From contig JAFZEQ010000075.1 of NCBI GenBank assembly GCA_017560605.1, forward strand, positions 1 through 24,906: a DNA stretch of 24,906 nucleotides, written 5' to 3'. This DNA is from Paludibacteraceae bacterium. GTDB lineage: Bacteria; Bacteroidota; Bacteroidia; Bacteroidales; Paludibacteraceae. The notes below the pieces were generated by a model. It ran no database searches and was not told the DNA's origin. It was given only the letters and a program-made list of their open reading frames with translations. The translations under genes were made by a program, and so were the position numbers. Below, piece after piece: positions 1-8,085 of this stretch (position 1 is the first letter of the stretch; every line of letters starts with the position of its first letter).

Positions 1-1188
1 ATCAGTTTGGGTGGTTTGCACGACGAAGCAGAGCTTCGTGGTCACCGCCGTACCTACATAGGCGCCATGCCTGGTCGCATCATCGAGAATATCCGCAAGG
101 CAAAGACTTGCAACCCTGTCTTTGTACTGGATGAGATAGACAAGATTGGTGCCGACTACAAGGGCGATCCTACGAGTGCACTACTCGAAGTGCTTGATCC
201 AGAGCAGAATAGCACCTTCCACGACAACTACTTGGATGTGGATTATGATCTGAGCAAAGTGCTGTTTATTGCTACAGCCAACTCGCTCGACACCATCCCT
301 CGCCCACTCCTTGACCGTATGGAGCTTATCGAGATGACGGGCTATTTGCAAGAAGAGAAAGAGGAGATTGCTAAGCGTCACTTGCTGCCAAAAGAGTTGG
401 AAAACCACGGATTGAAAGCATCGCAACTCAAACTCAAAAAGAGCATCATCTCGGCCATCATAGATGGTTATACCCGCGAGTCGGGTGTGCGTGGTTTGGA
501 GCGCAAGATTGCTGCTGTCTGCCGCAAAGTGGTAACTAAAATTGCATTAGAAGAACCATATAATGTTAGCGTTACAGAAGAAGATTTAATAGAATATCTA
601 GGCAAAAAACGTTATACGCGAGATGAATGGGAGACCAATAAATACATTGGAGTAGTTACAGGATTAGCATGGACGCAAGTGGGAGGAGAAATCCTTTTCA
701 TAGAAACCTCGCTCTCTCCTTCTAAAACACCTACATTAACACTAACAGGTAATCTAGGAGATGTAATGAAGGAGTCTGCGACTATTGCTTTGGGATACAT
801 TAAAGCACATGCAGAACAGTTCGGTATAGCACGAAAAAAACTAGATTCTCACTCCATTCATATTCATGTACCTGAAGGCGCAATCCCTAAAGATGGACCT
901 AGTGCAGGCATTACAATGACCACAGCCTTGGTTAGCATTTTGACAGGTAAAAAGGTGCGAGAGCGTATCGCAATGACAGGAGAGATGACTCTTCGCGGCA
1001 AAGTACTACCTATTGGAGGTGTCAAAGAGAAACTTTTAGCTGCAAAACGTGCAGGTATTATTGATATCATTTTATGCGAAAAAAACCGCAAAGATGTTGA
1101 TGAAATTCCAGAGAAATATCTTAAAGGCCTCAAGTTCCATTACGTAAAAGATATACAAGAAGTCATCGATTTTGCTTTGCTTAAATAA
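1..1188 (+). CDS. lon: Lon protease, 3' part (5' end outside window)
   Basis: ATP-dependent serine protease that unfolds and degrades damaged or regulatory proteins in the cytoplasm. The reading frame is open from base 1, so this is the C-terminal ~395 residues of a protein of about 800. Visible in order: the end of the AAA+ domain with [13 protein letters not shown], Walker B LDEIDKIG (about 124-150), sensor 2 around 480-510 ([11 protein letters not shown]), then the Lon proteolytic domain with the catalytic Ser in KDGPSAGIT (codon 901-903) and the catalytic Lys in GGVKEK (codon 1024-1026). The catalytic dyad is intact. The TAA stop is immediately followed by the mfd ATG, so the two are probably co-transcribed. 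Oddity: base composition changes abruptly near base 540 (about 53% GC in the 60-base blocks before, 27-38% after, by hand count) although the protein continues smoothly. Confidence 0.97.
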   Translation: MSLGGLHDEAELRGHRRTYIGAMPGRIIENIRKAKTCNPVFVLDEIDKIGADYKGDPTSALLEVLDPEQNSTFHDNYLDVDYDLSKVLFIATANSLDTIPRPLLDRMELIEMTGYLQEEKEEIAKRHLLPKELENHGLKASQLKLKKSIISAIIDGYTRESGVRGLERKIAAVCRKVVTKIALEEPYNVSVTEEDLIEYLGKKRYTRDEWETNKYIGVVTGLAWTQVGGEILFIETSLSPSKTPTLTLTGNLGDVMKESATIALGYIKAHAEQFGIARKKLDSHSIHIHVPEGAIPKDGPSAGITMTTALVSILTGKKVRERIAMTGEMTLRGKVLPIGGVKEKLLAAKRAGIIDIILCEKNRKDVDEIPEKYLKGLKFHYVKDIQEVIDFALLK

Positions 1189-4100
1189 ATGCAAATAGCC
1201 GACTTACAACAATTAATGGCACAACATCCACAAGTGGATGTATTGACTCAAATGCTTAGCAAGAAATATTCACAACATTTCTTGCTAGGTGGTTTATTGG
1301 CATCTAGTCGAGCAATGGTGTTATCTGCAACATATAAAAAACTGCAAAACAACGAAAATCAACCTACAATGCTCGTCGTGATGGACAACTCAGACGATGC
1401 AGAATATATGTATGCAGATATTAAAACCCTAACTAATCTACAAAACGTATATTATTTTCCTACATCACATCGCAGACGTCAGAAAATGGATGAGGCGTTA
1501 CAGGTGCAGAGAACTGAAGTTCTAACTTCCTTAATAGCACAAAAAGGACAAATAATCATAACTTATCCAGAAGCGCTAGCGGAAGATGTACCTCAACCTA
1601 CATCACTAAAAAAACAGACAATATCACTAGCAAAAGATGATAGTATTGCTATCTCGGAATTAACAAAAAAACTGCTAGAACTAGATTTTAAGCGTGTAGA
1701 TTTTGTCTATGAACCAGGACAATTTGCACAACGAGGCGGAATAGTGGATGTATATAGCTTTGCGCATGATGTTCCGTTACGAATAGATTTTTTTGGAGAC
1801 GAAATAGATAGTATTCGCGAATTCGAATTAGAAACACAACTATCTAAAAATAAGGTAGATAAGATAGAAATAGTAGCTAATAATGCTACTGCAGAAAATT
1901 CTACTACAATTTTGGCTTATTTACCTCAAAATTCACTATGGATTAGTAACGATTTTGCACTTTTTGAGTACAAAATCAAGTCTAATATGAGAATTTTTAA
2001 TACAGATTTTTTAAAAGACTCCACAACCATAGAACTTAACGATAAATCTACATACGCTAGCTATAGTCATATTACATTTAATACCCTTCCTCAACCTACA
2101 TTCAACAAGAATTTTGATCTGTTAATAGATGATATTACACAAAGAATAAAAGATGGATATAAGATTTATATTTTAGCAGAACATGTAAAACAGACTGATC
2201 GCTTAAAGGCAATTTTTGAAGATAAAGAATCTGGTATCTATTTTACTCCTATAGACCATACACTACATGAAGGTTTTGTTGATAACGAAGCTAAAATTTG
2301 TTGTTATACTGATCATCAAATTTTTGAGCGTTATCATCGTGTCACCCTGCGTTCAGAGAATGCACGAAGAGGAAAAGCAATTATTACCCTAAAGGAGATC
2401 AATCAACTTCAAATTGGTGATTATGTCGTGCACGAGGATCACGGTATTGGGCAATTTGCAGGATTGGTAACAACTAATTTTAATGGTCGTCCACAAGAGA
2501 CCATCAAACTGATATACAAAGGTGGTGACACAGTATTTGTTAGTATACACAATCTACATCGTATATCCAAATATAAAGGACGAGAAGGCAGCGAGCCTAC
2601 TATATCTCGCTTAGGATCAGGCGCATGGGAGCGTATGAAAGAGCGCACAAAAGACAAAGTTAAAGATATTGCTCGCGATTTAATTCGTCTCTATGCTTCC
2701 CGCAAACAGCAATCGGGTTTTGCCTATTCTCCAGACAGTTATCTACAGCATGAGTTAGAAGCTTCTTTCCTATACGAAGATACACCAGATCAAGCTAAAG
2801 CAACATTGGATATTAAGCACGATATGCAGAGTCCAATGCCAATGGATAGATTGGTATGCGGTGATGTTGGTTTTGGTAAAACTGAAGTAGCAATGCGTGC
2901 AGCCTTTAAAGCTGCTACAGACGGTAAACAAGTAGCAGTATTGGTTCCTACGACAGTTTTAGCTTTGCAGCACTATAATACTTTCCGTGAACGCTTTGCT
3001 AACTTCCCTCTACGAATTGAGTATTTGAGCCGTACCAAGACTTCAAAACAAGTCAAACAAATATTAGAAGACCTACAATGTGGTAAAATAGACATATTAA
3101 TAGGTACACACAAATTAGTAGGAAAACAAGTGCTATGGAAAGATCTGGGATTACTGATCATAGATGAGGAACAGAAGTTTGGTGTAGCCGTCAAAGAGAA
3201 ACTAAAGGCTTTTAGAACAAATGTTGACGTATTAACACTAACAGCTACTCCTATACCAAGAACCTTACAGTTCTCATTATTAGGAGCTCGTGACTTGAGC
3301 ATCATCAATACACCGCCACCTAACAGATATCCAGTACAAACAGAGATGATTACATTGGATGACGAGGATATTATAAAAGAGGCAATACAGCTGGAGATGC
3401 AGCGCAATGGTCAAATATATGTAGTTTGTAACCGAATAGAGATGTTACCTCGGATAGAACAACGTATTCTACGCATGTTGCCTGAAGCACGAACAGTCAT
3501 TGCTCATGGTCAAATGCCTCCAGGAGAAATGGAAAAGGCTCTAGAAAACTTTATTAACTATGAATACGATATTCTTATCGCTACGACCATTATAGAGTCA
3601 GGAATAGACATTTCTAACGTAAATACCATAATAATTCATTCTGCGCAAAATTATGGCCTATCTGACCTTCATCAATTGCGTGGTCGAGTTGGACGATCTA
3701 ATCGCAAGGCGTATTGCTACTTAGTTACCCCAGATAAGGAATTATTAACATCAGATGCTCGTCGTCGCTTGCAAGCACTTACAACCTTTGCCGAATTAGG
3801 TGCTGGTTTCCAGTTAGCCATGCAAGATTTGGATATCCGTGGAGCTGGTAATATGTTAGGCTCTGAACAGAGTGGATTTATTGCAGACCTAGGATATGAT
3901 ACATATCAAAGAATACTTGCTGAAGCAGTTGAAGAGATTAAAGATGAGATGCAGAATGATTCTAATTCAGATATACTATTTAATAATTTTAATAACACAA
4001 CAAGCAGTAAAAATTGGTGTTCAGATAGCCAATTAGATAGCGATTTATCATTGTGTTTCCCGGTAACATATATAGAAAATATATCCGAACGCATCTCGCT

Positions 4101-4497
4101 TTACCGCGAATTGGATAATTTGAACAACGAAGAAGCACTTATTGAATACCAAAAGCGTCTAATTGACCGGTTTGGTGCACTACCTGAGGAATCAGAGGAA
4201 TTGCTCAATGTTGTGCGTTTAAGATGGCTTTGTTGCCTAATGGGAATAGAAAAAGTATTGCTTAAAAAAGAAAACTTAACATTGTACTTTACTCAAAAGA
4301 ATAAGAAATTCTGGCAATCAGAGATGTTTGGTAAGATTGTAGAATTTATTTACTCGCGTCCACAACGATGCAAACTAGTAGAAGAAAAAGATCGCCAAGG
4401 AAAAAAAACAGGCCGTATCTTCGCTACAGTGCTGCAAGTAAAAACTATTACAGGCGCATTGCATTTACTAAATAAGATACACAATCTAAACTCATAA
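1189..4497 (+). CDS. mfd: Transcription-repair coupling factor Mfd
   Basis: Removes RNA polymerase stalled at DNA lesions and recruits UvrA/UvrB for nucleotide excision repair. 1102 residues, a normal Mfd length. Domains in order: UvrB-homology N-terminal region (1-~400), CarD-like RNA-polymerase-interacting domain starting near residue 405 (IGDYVVHEDHGIGQF), helicase core with Walker A GDVGFGKT (558-565), DEEQ box (659-662), motif III TATPIPRT (685-692), motif VI QLRGRVGR (829-836), a TRG-like segment (about 858-900, GAGFQLAMQDLDIRGAGNMLG), and the D7 C-terminal domain (~960-1102). The ATG directly follows the lon stop codon with no spacer, implying translational coupling or read-through. 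Codon use is AT-rich, like the 3' half of lon. No intrinsic terminator is obvious before the tRNA promoter; the hairpin after the tRNA could serve both. Confidence 0.98.
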   Translation: MQIADLQQLMAQHPQVDVLTQMLSKKYSQHFLLGGLLASSRAMVLSATYKKLQNNENQPTMLVVMDNSDDAEYMYADIKTLTNLQNVYYFPTSHRRRQKMDEALQVQRTEVLTSLIAQKGQIIITYPEALAEDVPQPTSLKKQTISLAKDDSIAISELTKKLLELDFKRVDFVYEPGQFAQRGGIVDVYSFAHDVPLRIDFFGDEIDSIREFELETQLSKNKVDKIEIVANNATAENSTTILAYLPQNSLWISNDFALFEYKIKSNMRIFNTDFLKDSTTIELNDKSTYASYSHITFNTLPQPTFNKNFDLLIDDITQRIKDGYKIYILAEHVKQTDRLKAIFEDKESGIYFTPIDHTLHEGFVDNEAKICCYTDHQIFERYHRVTLRSENARRGKAIITLKEINQLQIGDYVVHEDHGIGQFAGLVTTNFNGRPQETIKLIYKGGDTVFVSIHNLHRISKYKGREGSEPTISRLGSGAWERMKERTKDKVKDIARDLIRLYASRKQQSGFAYSPDSYLQHELEASFLYEDTPDQAKATLDIKHDMQSPMPMDRLVCGDVGFGKTEVAMRAAFKAATDGKQVAVLVPTTVLALQHYNTFRERFANFPLRIEYLSRTKTSKQVKQILEDLQCGKIDILIGTHKLVGKQVLWKDLGLLIIDEEQKFGVAVKEKLKAFRTNVDVLTLTATPIPRTLQFSLLGARDLSIINTPPPNRYPVQTEMITLDDEDIIKEAIQLEMQRNGQIYVVCNRIEMLPRIEQRILRMLPEARTVIAHGQMPPGEMEKALENFINYEYDILIATTIIESGIDISNVNTIIIHSAQNYGLSDLHQLRGRVGRSNRKAYCYLVTPDKELLTSDARRRLQALTTFAELGAGFQLAMQDLDIRGAGNMLGSEQSGFIADLGYDTYQRILAEAVEEIKDEMQNDSNSDILFNNFNNTTSSKNWCSDSQLDSDLSLCFPVTYIENISERISLYRELDNLNNEEALIEYQKRLIDRFGALPEESEELLNVVRLRWLCCLMGIEKVLLKKENLTLYFTQKNKKFWQSEMFGKIVEFIYSRPQRCKLVEEKDRQGKKTGRIFATVLQVKTITGALHLLNKIHNLNS

Positions 4498-4518
4498 TAC
4501 AAGTTTTTATAGAAATGC

Positions 4519-4549
4519 TTGTATATATAAGAAAAAAGCAGTACCTTTG
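4519..4549 (+). promoter_or_regulatory. Promoter of tRNA-Ser
   Basis: TTG at 4519-4521, 20-nt spacer, then TACCTTTG at 4542-4549. This matches the Bacteroidetes primary-sigma pattern and lies 12 bases before the mature tRNA 5' end. Confidence 0.75.
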
Positions 4550-4561
4550 CTGCAGATAATA

Positions 4562-4648
4562 GGAAAGTTGTCTGAGTGGTCGAAAGAGCCGCACTCGAAA
4601 TGCGGTATACGCGCAAGCGTATCGAGGGTTCGAATCCCCCACTTTCCG
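4562..4648 (+). tRNA. tRNA-Ser (anticodon CGA)
   Basis: Reads UCG codons. Acceptor stem GGAAAGT (4562-4568) pairs with ACTTTCC (4641-4647), followed by discriminator G. The anticodon stem CCGCA/TGCGG encloses loop CTCGAAA, giving anticodon CGA. A long variable arm (about 4606-4624, TACGCGCAAGCGTA) is typical of serine tRNA, and the T-arm contains GGTTCGAATCC. No 3' CCA is encoded, so it must be added enzymatically. Confidence 0.96.
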
Positions 4649-4660
4649 CTACTAAAAGAT

Positions 4661-4700
4661 AACCGTCTGTCCAAATTTCTTGAACAGACGGTTTATTTTT
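4661..4700 (+). terminator. Intrinsic terminator after tRNA-Ser
   Basis: Perfect 10-bp stem AACCGTCTGT (4661-4670) / ACAGACGGTT (4684-4693), 13-nt loop, followed by TATTTTTT. It lies 12 nt after the tRNA. Confidence 0.9.
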
Positions 4701-4753
4701 TAAGCAAATATGCACATATTATTATACATAGAATTAGGCAAAATTACCCTACC

Positions 4754-5179
4754 TTATCTCTCTTCAAAAGTACCATCTGTATAGAAAATTACAATTTTCT
4801 GCACTTGTCGAGGCGCTGGTACATGTGGCACTTTTTCTGGAATCTGTAATACTTGCTTTATACCTGCAGCCAATTTAGCAGCTACATCATCCTCAACAGG
4901 TTGAGTGGTAGTATCTATTTCTGTGAACAAATTTCGTTCTCCTTTAATCGTCGGTGTTACACCAGGTAAATACATATCACCTTTACCCAAAATTAACCAA
5001 TCGGTACTTAACTCAGGAAAACACTGCAATGTATTCTGTAATAATTCTAAACTAGGCTTATTACGACCTCCAAAAATATTGGATAATGTACCAGCACTTA
5101 CTCCTAACTCTTGGGCAAACTGCTTTGCATTCATGCCCTGAGATTCCATTATTTTGAATAATCTATCACGATGTGTCAT
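4754..5179 (-). CDS. Small XRE-family helix-turn-helix regulator
   Basis: Putative DNA-binding transcriptional regulator, 141 residues from the ATG at 5179-5177. An in-frame TTG three codons upstream is a less likely start. Residues ~1-65 form an XRE/Cro-type HTH (RDRLFKIMESQGMNAKQFAQ ... GVSAGTLSNIFGGR), followed by a short WLILGKGDMY segment seen in many Bacteroidetes phage-type repressors. The remaining ~75 residues are a linker and a short C-terminal segment with no recognised domain; there is no S24 peptidase. It stands alone between the tRNA terminator and a long gene-free gap, with its own promoter. Three phased copies of a 14-bp motif in and upstream of that promoter suggest self-regulation (inference). 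Its targets are unknown. Confidence 0.9.
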   Translation of the reverse strand: MTHRDRLFKIMESQGMNAKQFAQELGVSAGTLSNIFGGRNKPSLELLQNTLQCFPELSTDWLILGKGDMYLPGVTPTIKGERNLFTEIDTTTQPVEDDVAAKLAAGIKQVLQIPEKVPHVPAPRQVQKIVIFYTDGTFEER

Positions 5180-5213
5180 AATATTCAATTCTCAGAAGAT
5201 TAATAATTTGCTG

Positions 5214-5245
5214 CAAAGGTACAACAAAATTTTCACATATGCAAA
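5214..5245 (-). promoter_or_regulatory. Promoter of the XRE regulator
   Basis: On the minus strand: TTTG at 5245-5242, extended to TTTGCATATGTG, a 20-nt spacer, then TACCTTTG at 5221-5214. The transcript would start near 5207, about 28 nt before the ATG. The upstream element overlaps the first copy of the 14-bp repeat. Confidence 0.85.
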
Positions 5246-5292
5246 TTTTTATTTTTCACACTTGCAAACTTTCAGTAGTTCACAGATGCAAA
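5232..5292 (-). repeat. Three phased 14-bp direct repeats, possible operator
   Basis: TTCACAnnTGCAAA occurs on the plus strand at 5232-5245, 5255-5268 and 5279-5292 (minus strand: TTTGCAnnTGTGAA). Start-to-start spacing is 23 and 24 bp, about two helical turns. The first copy covers the upstream promoter element of the XRE gene and the other two lie further upstream. This is what an operator read on one face of the helix would look like; the binding protein is inferred, not shown. Confidence 0.7.
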
Positions 5293-5990
5293 CACCTAAG
5301 TTTAGAAAAAATAGAACTTAATGTCTGTAGTAAATAACATTAGGTGATTTTAGCTACGATACAGTAAAAAATAATTGCTCTATTACTTTATATTTTTGAG
5401 ATAACTATGCTGATTTATAGTGTTTTATGATTTATATTTTGTTAATTATAAGCAAAATATATTAAAGTTGATATATATCAGCAATAAATATTATGTACCA
5501 CTTTGTATATTTGTGCTATTTCGCTGATTTATATACTACTATATATTAATATAATAGTATAACTAGTAAATATAGCTGTATTATGTGGCTTAGCACGCTT
5601 CCCTACTCTGCTGATTTAGGCTGTGTATTTTCTTTTGTGAATACATATTTTTGAGCTGTGAAAACCTCATAGAAAGATAGTGTGAATTTTTATTTGAAAA
5701 ATTTGTTATTTAGATTTTCACATAACAAAATCTACCCTATTTGTTGAATATTCTATTAGAAAATAATAGACGTGTAAATAAACAGAAAGTTTATAGATGG
5801 TTTAACATAGAAAAGATAAATAAGAACTGTTAAGAGGTAGAATGTATAGAAAAAGTTGTTTTGCGAGAATTGCATATTTTTGAATAGGATGTAGGATTAT
5901 ACAAAATATGCAATTCTCAGCGTATTTTAAAATATGAGTATAAAAGCCAAAATTGTTGGTAAAAGAATTTATGATTAAAAGTATAAGATA
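5293..5990. other. AT-rich gene-free gap
   Basis: I see no credible protein gene here. The only longer frame, on the minus strand near the right end, is low-complexity and hydrophobic and lacks a promoter. The gap contains GCTGATTTATA at 5409-5419 and 5523-5533, the shorter GCTGATTTA at 5610-5618, a near-copy in inverted orientation (TATATATCAGC, 5472-5482), several scattered TGTGAA or TTCACA boxes, and the long inverted repeat listed separately. Confidence 0.6.
5865..5918. repeat. 16-bp perfect inverted repeat with 22-nt spacer
   Basis: GAGAATTGCATATTTT at 5865-5880 is the exact reverse complement of 5903-5918. The arms contain TTGCATATTTT, resembling the extended upstream promoter element seen elsewhere in the window, but no TAnnTTTG box lies 20 nt inside either arm. 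No T-run follows on either side, so it is not a standard terminator. Function unknown. Confidence 0.75.
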
Positions 5991-6020
5991 AAAAAGCAGC
6001 ATACTTGTATGCTGCTTTTT
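5991..6020 (-). terminator. Terminator of the purD-yitT gene run
   Basis: AAAAAGCAGCATAC (5991-6004) and GTATGCTGCTTTTT (6007-6020) form a near-continuous palindrome with a CTTG tip. The A-run on one side and T-run on the other make it usable in both directions. It lies 56 nt beyond the last yitT stop. Confidence 0.85.
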
Positions 6021-6075
6021 GTAGTATTAAATTTTAGATACGAATTAAGAAAAAGATAAGGAAGTGAAAACTAAA

Positions 6076-7029
6076 TTACTTGTTTTTGATATTGTCAAAT
6101 CCTTGTCCAAATACTCCACTGACATTAGCTTGACTAACAAAAGCATTTGGGTCAATAGACTTGATGATTTGGAAGATGAGATGGCTCTCATGTTTGCGAG
6201 CAAGAACAGTAACAACACGAATAGACTGTTGGCTATACCACCCTGTTCCATCGAGGACAGTAACACCGCGATGAACGGTTTGATTGATAGCAGTAGCAAT
6301 CTCTGCATACTTGGTAGAGAAAATAAAGAACTGCACAGACTGACGCATGCGAGCCATAACCCAATCAAGGGCGACGGTATAGCTGACAGTCATACATAGA
6401 CCATAGAGGATGCGTTTGATTTTGAAGTCAACAATATCCATTCCTGCTACATATAACTGTTCAGGTATAGGTAGGAAATAGCTACTAGCAATAATGATTG
6501 CATCGCATATGATCATAACTTTTCCTAATGATACATCCTTATAATTATGGATAATCATAGCCACAATATCAGTACCACCAGAAGAGCCATTGTTGAGCAT
6601 AACAATACCTAGGCTGATACCAAAAAGGAATCCTCCTACAAGACAAGCTGATACAGGATCTTCAATTAGCGGTGTAGCACGCATCGGAATAATACGATAC
6701 CAGAATGCTAGGGCGATTACACCTACTAGTGTACGAATACAGAAGCGCCATCCAACAGTAAGACCAGCAATAAGAAGTAGAACAATATTGATAGTTAGTG
6801 AGCTAATCCATAGAGGGATAGATCCTCCATATTCAGGAAATAGATCAGTAAAAAGCCCTTGTGTAGCATAATAAACGATAGAACAAATACCTGTGAGTCC
6901 TGCACCTACTACATTCTGTGGAACAAAAATCCAATTGACCATAAGGGCAAAAGGAAAGAGCGCAAGTACTATCATTAGGTATTCACGAATACTACGCTGG
7001 ATAGATTTTTTTTGCAGAAATGGTTCCAT
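6076..7029 (-). CDS. YitT family membrane protein (second copy)
   Basis: Integral membrane protein of the YitT (DUF161/DUF2179) family; the transported substrate is not established. 317 residues from the ATG at 7029-7027 (a TTG just upstream is less likely). Five or six hydrophobic segments lie between residues ~15 and 215 (for example IVLALFPFALMVNWIFV, ISSLTINIVLLLIAGL, LVGGFLFGISLGIVML). The family signature NNGSSGGTDIVAMI follows, and the cytoplasmic DUF2179 domain occupies ~225-310 (RGVTVLDGTGWYS, ending GVFGQGFDNIK). It is a tandem paralogue of the gene just upstream (54 nt apart, same strand), colinear throughout, and is last in the run before a strong terminator. Confidence 0.92.
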   Translation of the reverse strand: MEPFLQKKSIQRSIREYLMIVLALFPFALMVNWIFVPQNVVGAGLTGICSIVYYATQGLFTDLFPEYGGSIPLWISSLTINIVLLLIAGLTVGWRFCIRTLVGVIALAFWYRIIPMRATPLIEDPVSACLVGGFLFGISLGIVMLNNGSSGGTDIVAMIIHNYKDVSLGKVMIICDAIIIASSYFLPIPEQLYVAGMDIVDFKIKRILYGLCMTVSYTVALDWVMARMRQSVQFFIFSTKYAEIATAINQTVHRGVTVLDGTGWYSQQSIRVVTVLARKHESHLIFQIIKSIDPNAFVSQANVSGVFGQGFDNIKNK

Positions 7030-7083
7030 CAATTAAGTAATGAAAAAGGTGATTTATTTACCTACTCAAATAATCTGAATGAT

Positions 7084-8013
7084 TTATGCTTTTTCTTTTA
7101 TAGATTCAAATCCTTGCCCAAACACTCCTCGTACTTGACTTTGGCTGATAAATGCATTAGGATCAATAGCATTTACTAAACGAAAAATAGTTGCTGACTC
7201 ATGCTTACGAGCAATAGTAGTTACTACTTTTATAGGTTCTTTTGAATATCCACCTTGTGCATCTAATAGTGTTACGCCACGAGGTACTTGTGTCATAATA
7301 GCTTCAGCAATCTCCTCGTACTTCGAACTGAAAATAAAGAATTGTACTGATTGTCTAGTGCGATTGAGTACCCAGTCCACTGCTGTAGATGCCATAAAAG
7401 TATAGCAAAGACCAAAAAGGATTTTTTCTAGACCTCTACCAAATGGCAAGCTATTAATTTCAGGGAGGAAATACGCACATAAGATTACAACTATATCACA
7501 TGCCATCAATACGCGACCCATTGGCAAATGCTTGAACTTATTAACAATCATAGCTACAATATCTACTCCACCTGTGCTACCATTGTTAAGGAAAACAATA
7601 CCTAAGAATGATCCCATAAATAGACCACCTAAAATGACTGCCATAAATGGATCGGTAATAACAGGTTCATCTGGTATTGGAAGAATTTTCATCCATAGAG
7701 TGAACCAAAAAACGCCCCATAGAGTACGTAGACAATATCGCCATCCTACTGTGAAAAATGCGGCGATTAGTAGAGCGAGATTAAAAACAAAAGAACTTAA
7801 CCAAATAGGTATATAAGTATCAGTAGCAAAATATATAATCTCGCAAAGACCTGTTAAGCCACCGCCTACAACTTCATGTGGAACAAGAATCCAGTTTACA
7901 GCAATACCATAAGGTATGGTACATAGTACAATCATAATGTATTCCTTAAGCGCTATAAATGGTTTCATACGCTGGTAGCCCTTAAGTTGATTTCTTAGTT
8001 TTGTTTTCGCCAT
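7084..8013 (-). CDS. YitT family membrane protein (first copy)
   Basis: 309 residues; ATG at 8013-8011. Same architecture as its downstream paralogue: hydrophobic segments over ~25-215 (IVLCTIPYGIAVNWILV, LSSFVFNLALLIAAFF, AVILGGLFMGSFLGIVFL), NNGSTGGVDIVAMIVN, and C-terminal DUF2179 (QSVQFFIFSSKY, RGVTLLDAQGGYS, VRGVFGQGFESIK). The pair probably arose by local duplication, since the two align along their whole length; they may form a hetero-oligomer or differ in specificity (inference). It follows gcvP by 72 nt with no convincing promoter or terminator between, so read-through from the purD promoter is likely. Confidence 0.93.
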   Translation of the reverse strand: MAKTKLRNQLKGYQRMKPFIALKEYIMIVLCTIPYGIAVNWILVPHEVVGGGLTGLCEIIYFATDTYIPIWLSSFVFNLALLIAAFFTVGWRYCLRTLWGVFWFTLWMKILPIPDEPVITDPFMAVILGGLFMGSFLGIVFLNNGSTGGVDIVAMIVNKFKHLPMGRVLMACDIVVILCAYFLPEINSLPFGRGLEKILFGLCYTFMASTAVDWVLNRTRQSVQFFIFSSKYEEIAEAIMTQVPRGVTLLDAQGGYSKEPIKVVTTIARKHESATIFRLVNAIDPNAFISQSQVRGVFGQGFESIKEKA

Positions 8014-8085
8014 AAATATTGCTATCGATTTTTTTATTTGTATTAGCTCTTTTATGGATGCTAAAGTCTATAGTTAAATATTTTA

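Noticed and set aside
4547..4849. Frames overlapping the tRNA and the XRE gene
   Set aside because: They read through a tRNA and are out of phase with a clear HTH gene on the other strand.
5802..6002. 66-codon minus-strand frame in the AT-rich gap
   Set aside because: Low-complexity hydrophobic translation that overlaps the inverted repeat and a terminator; no promoter at the right place.
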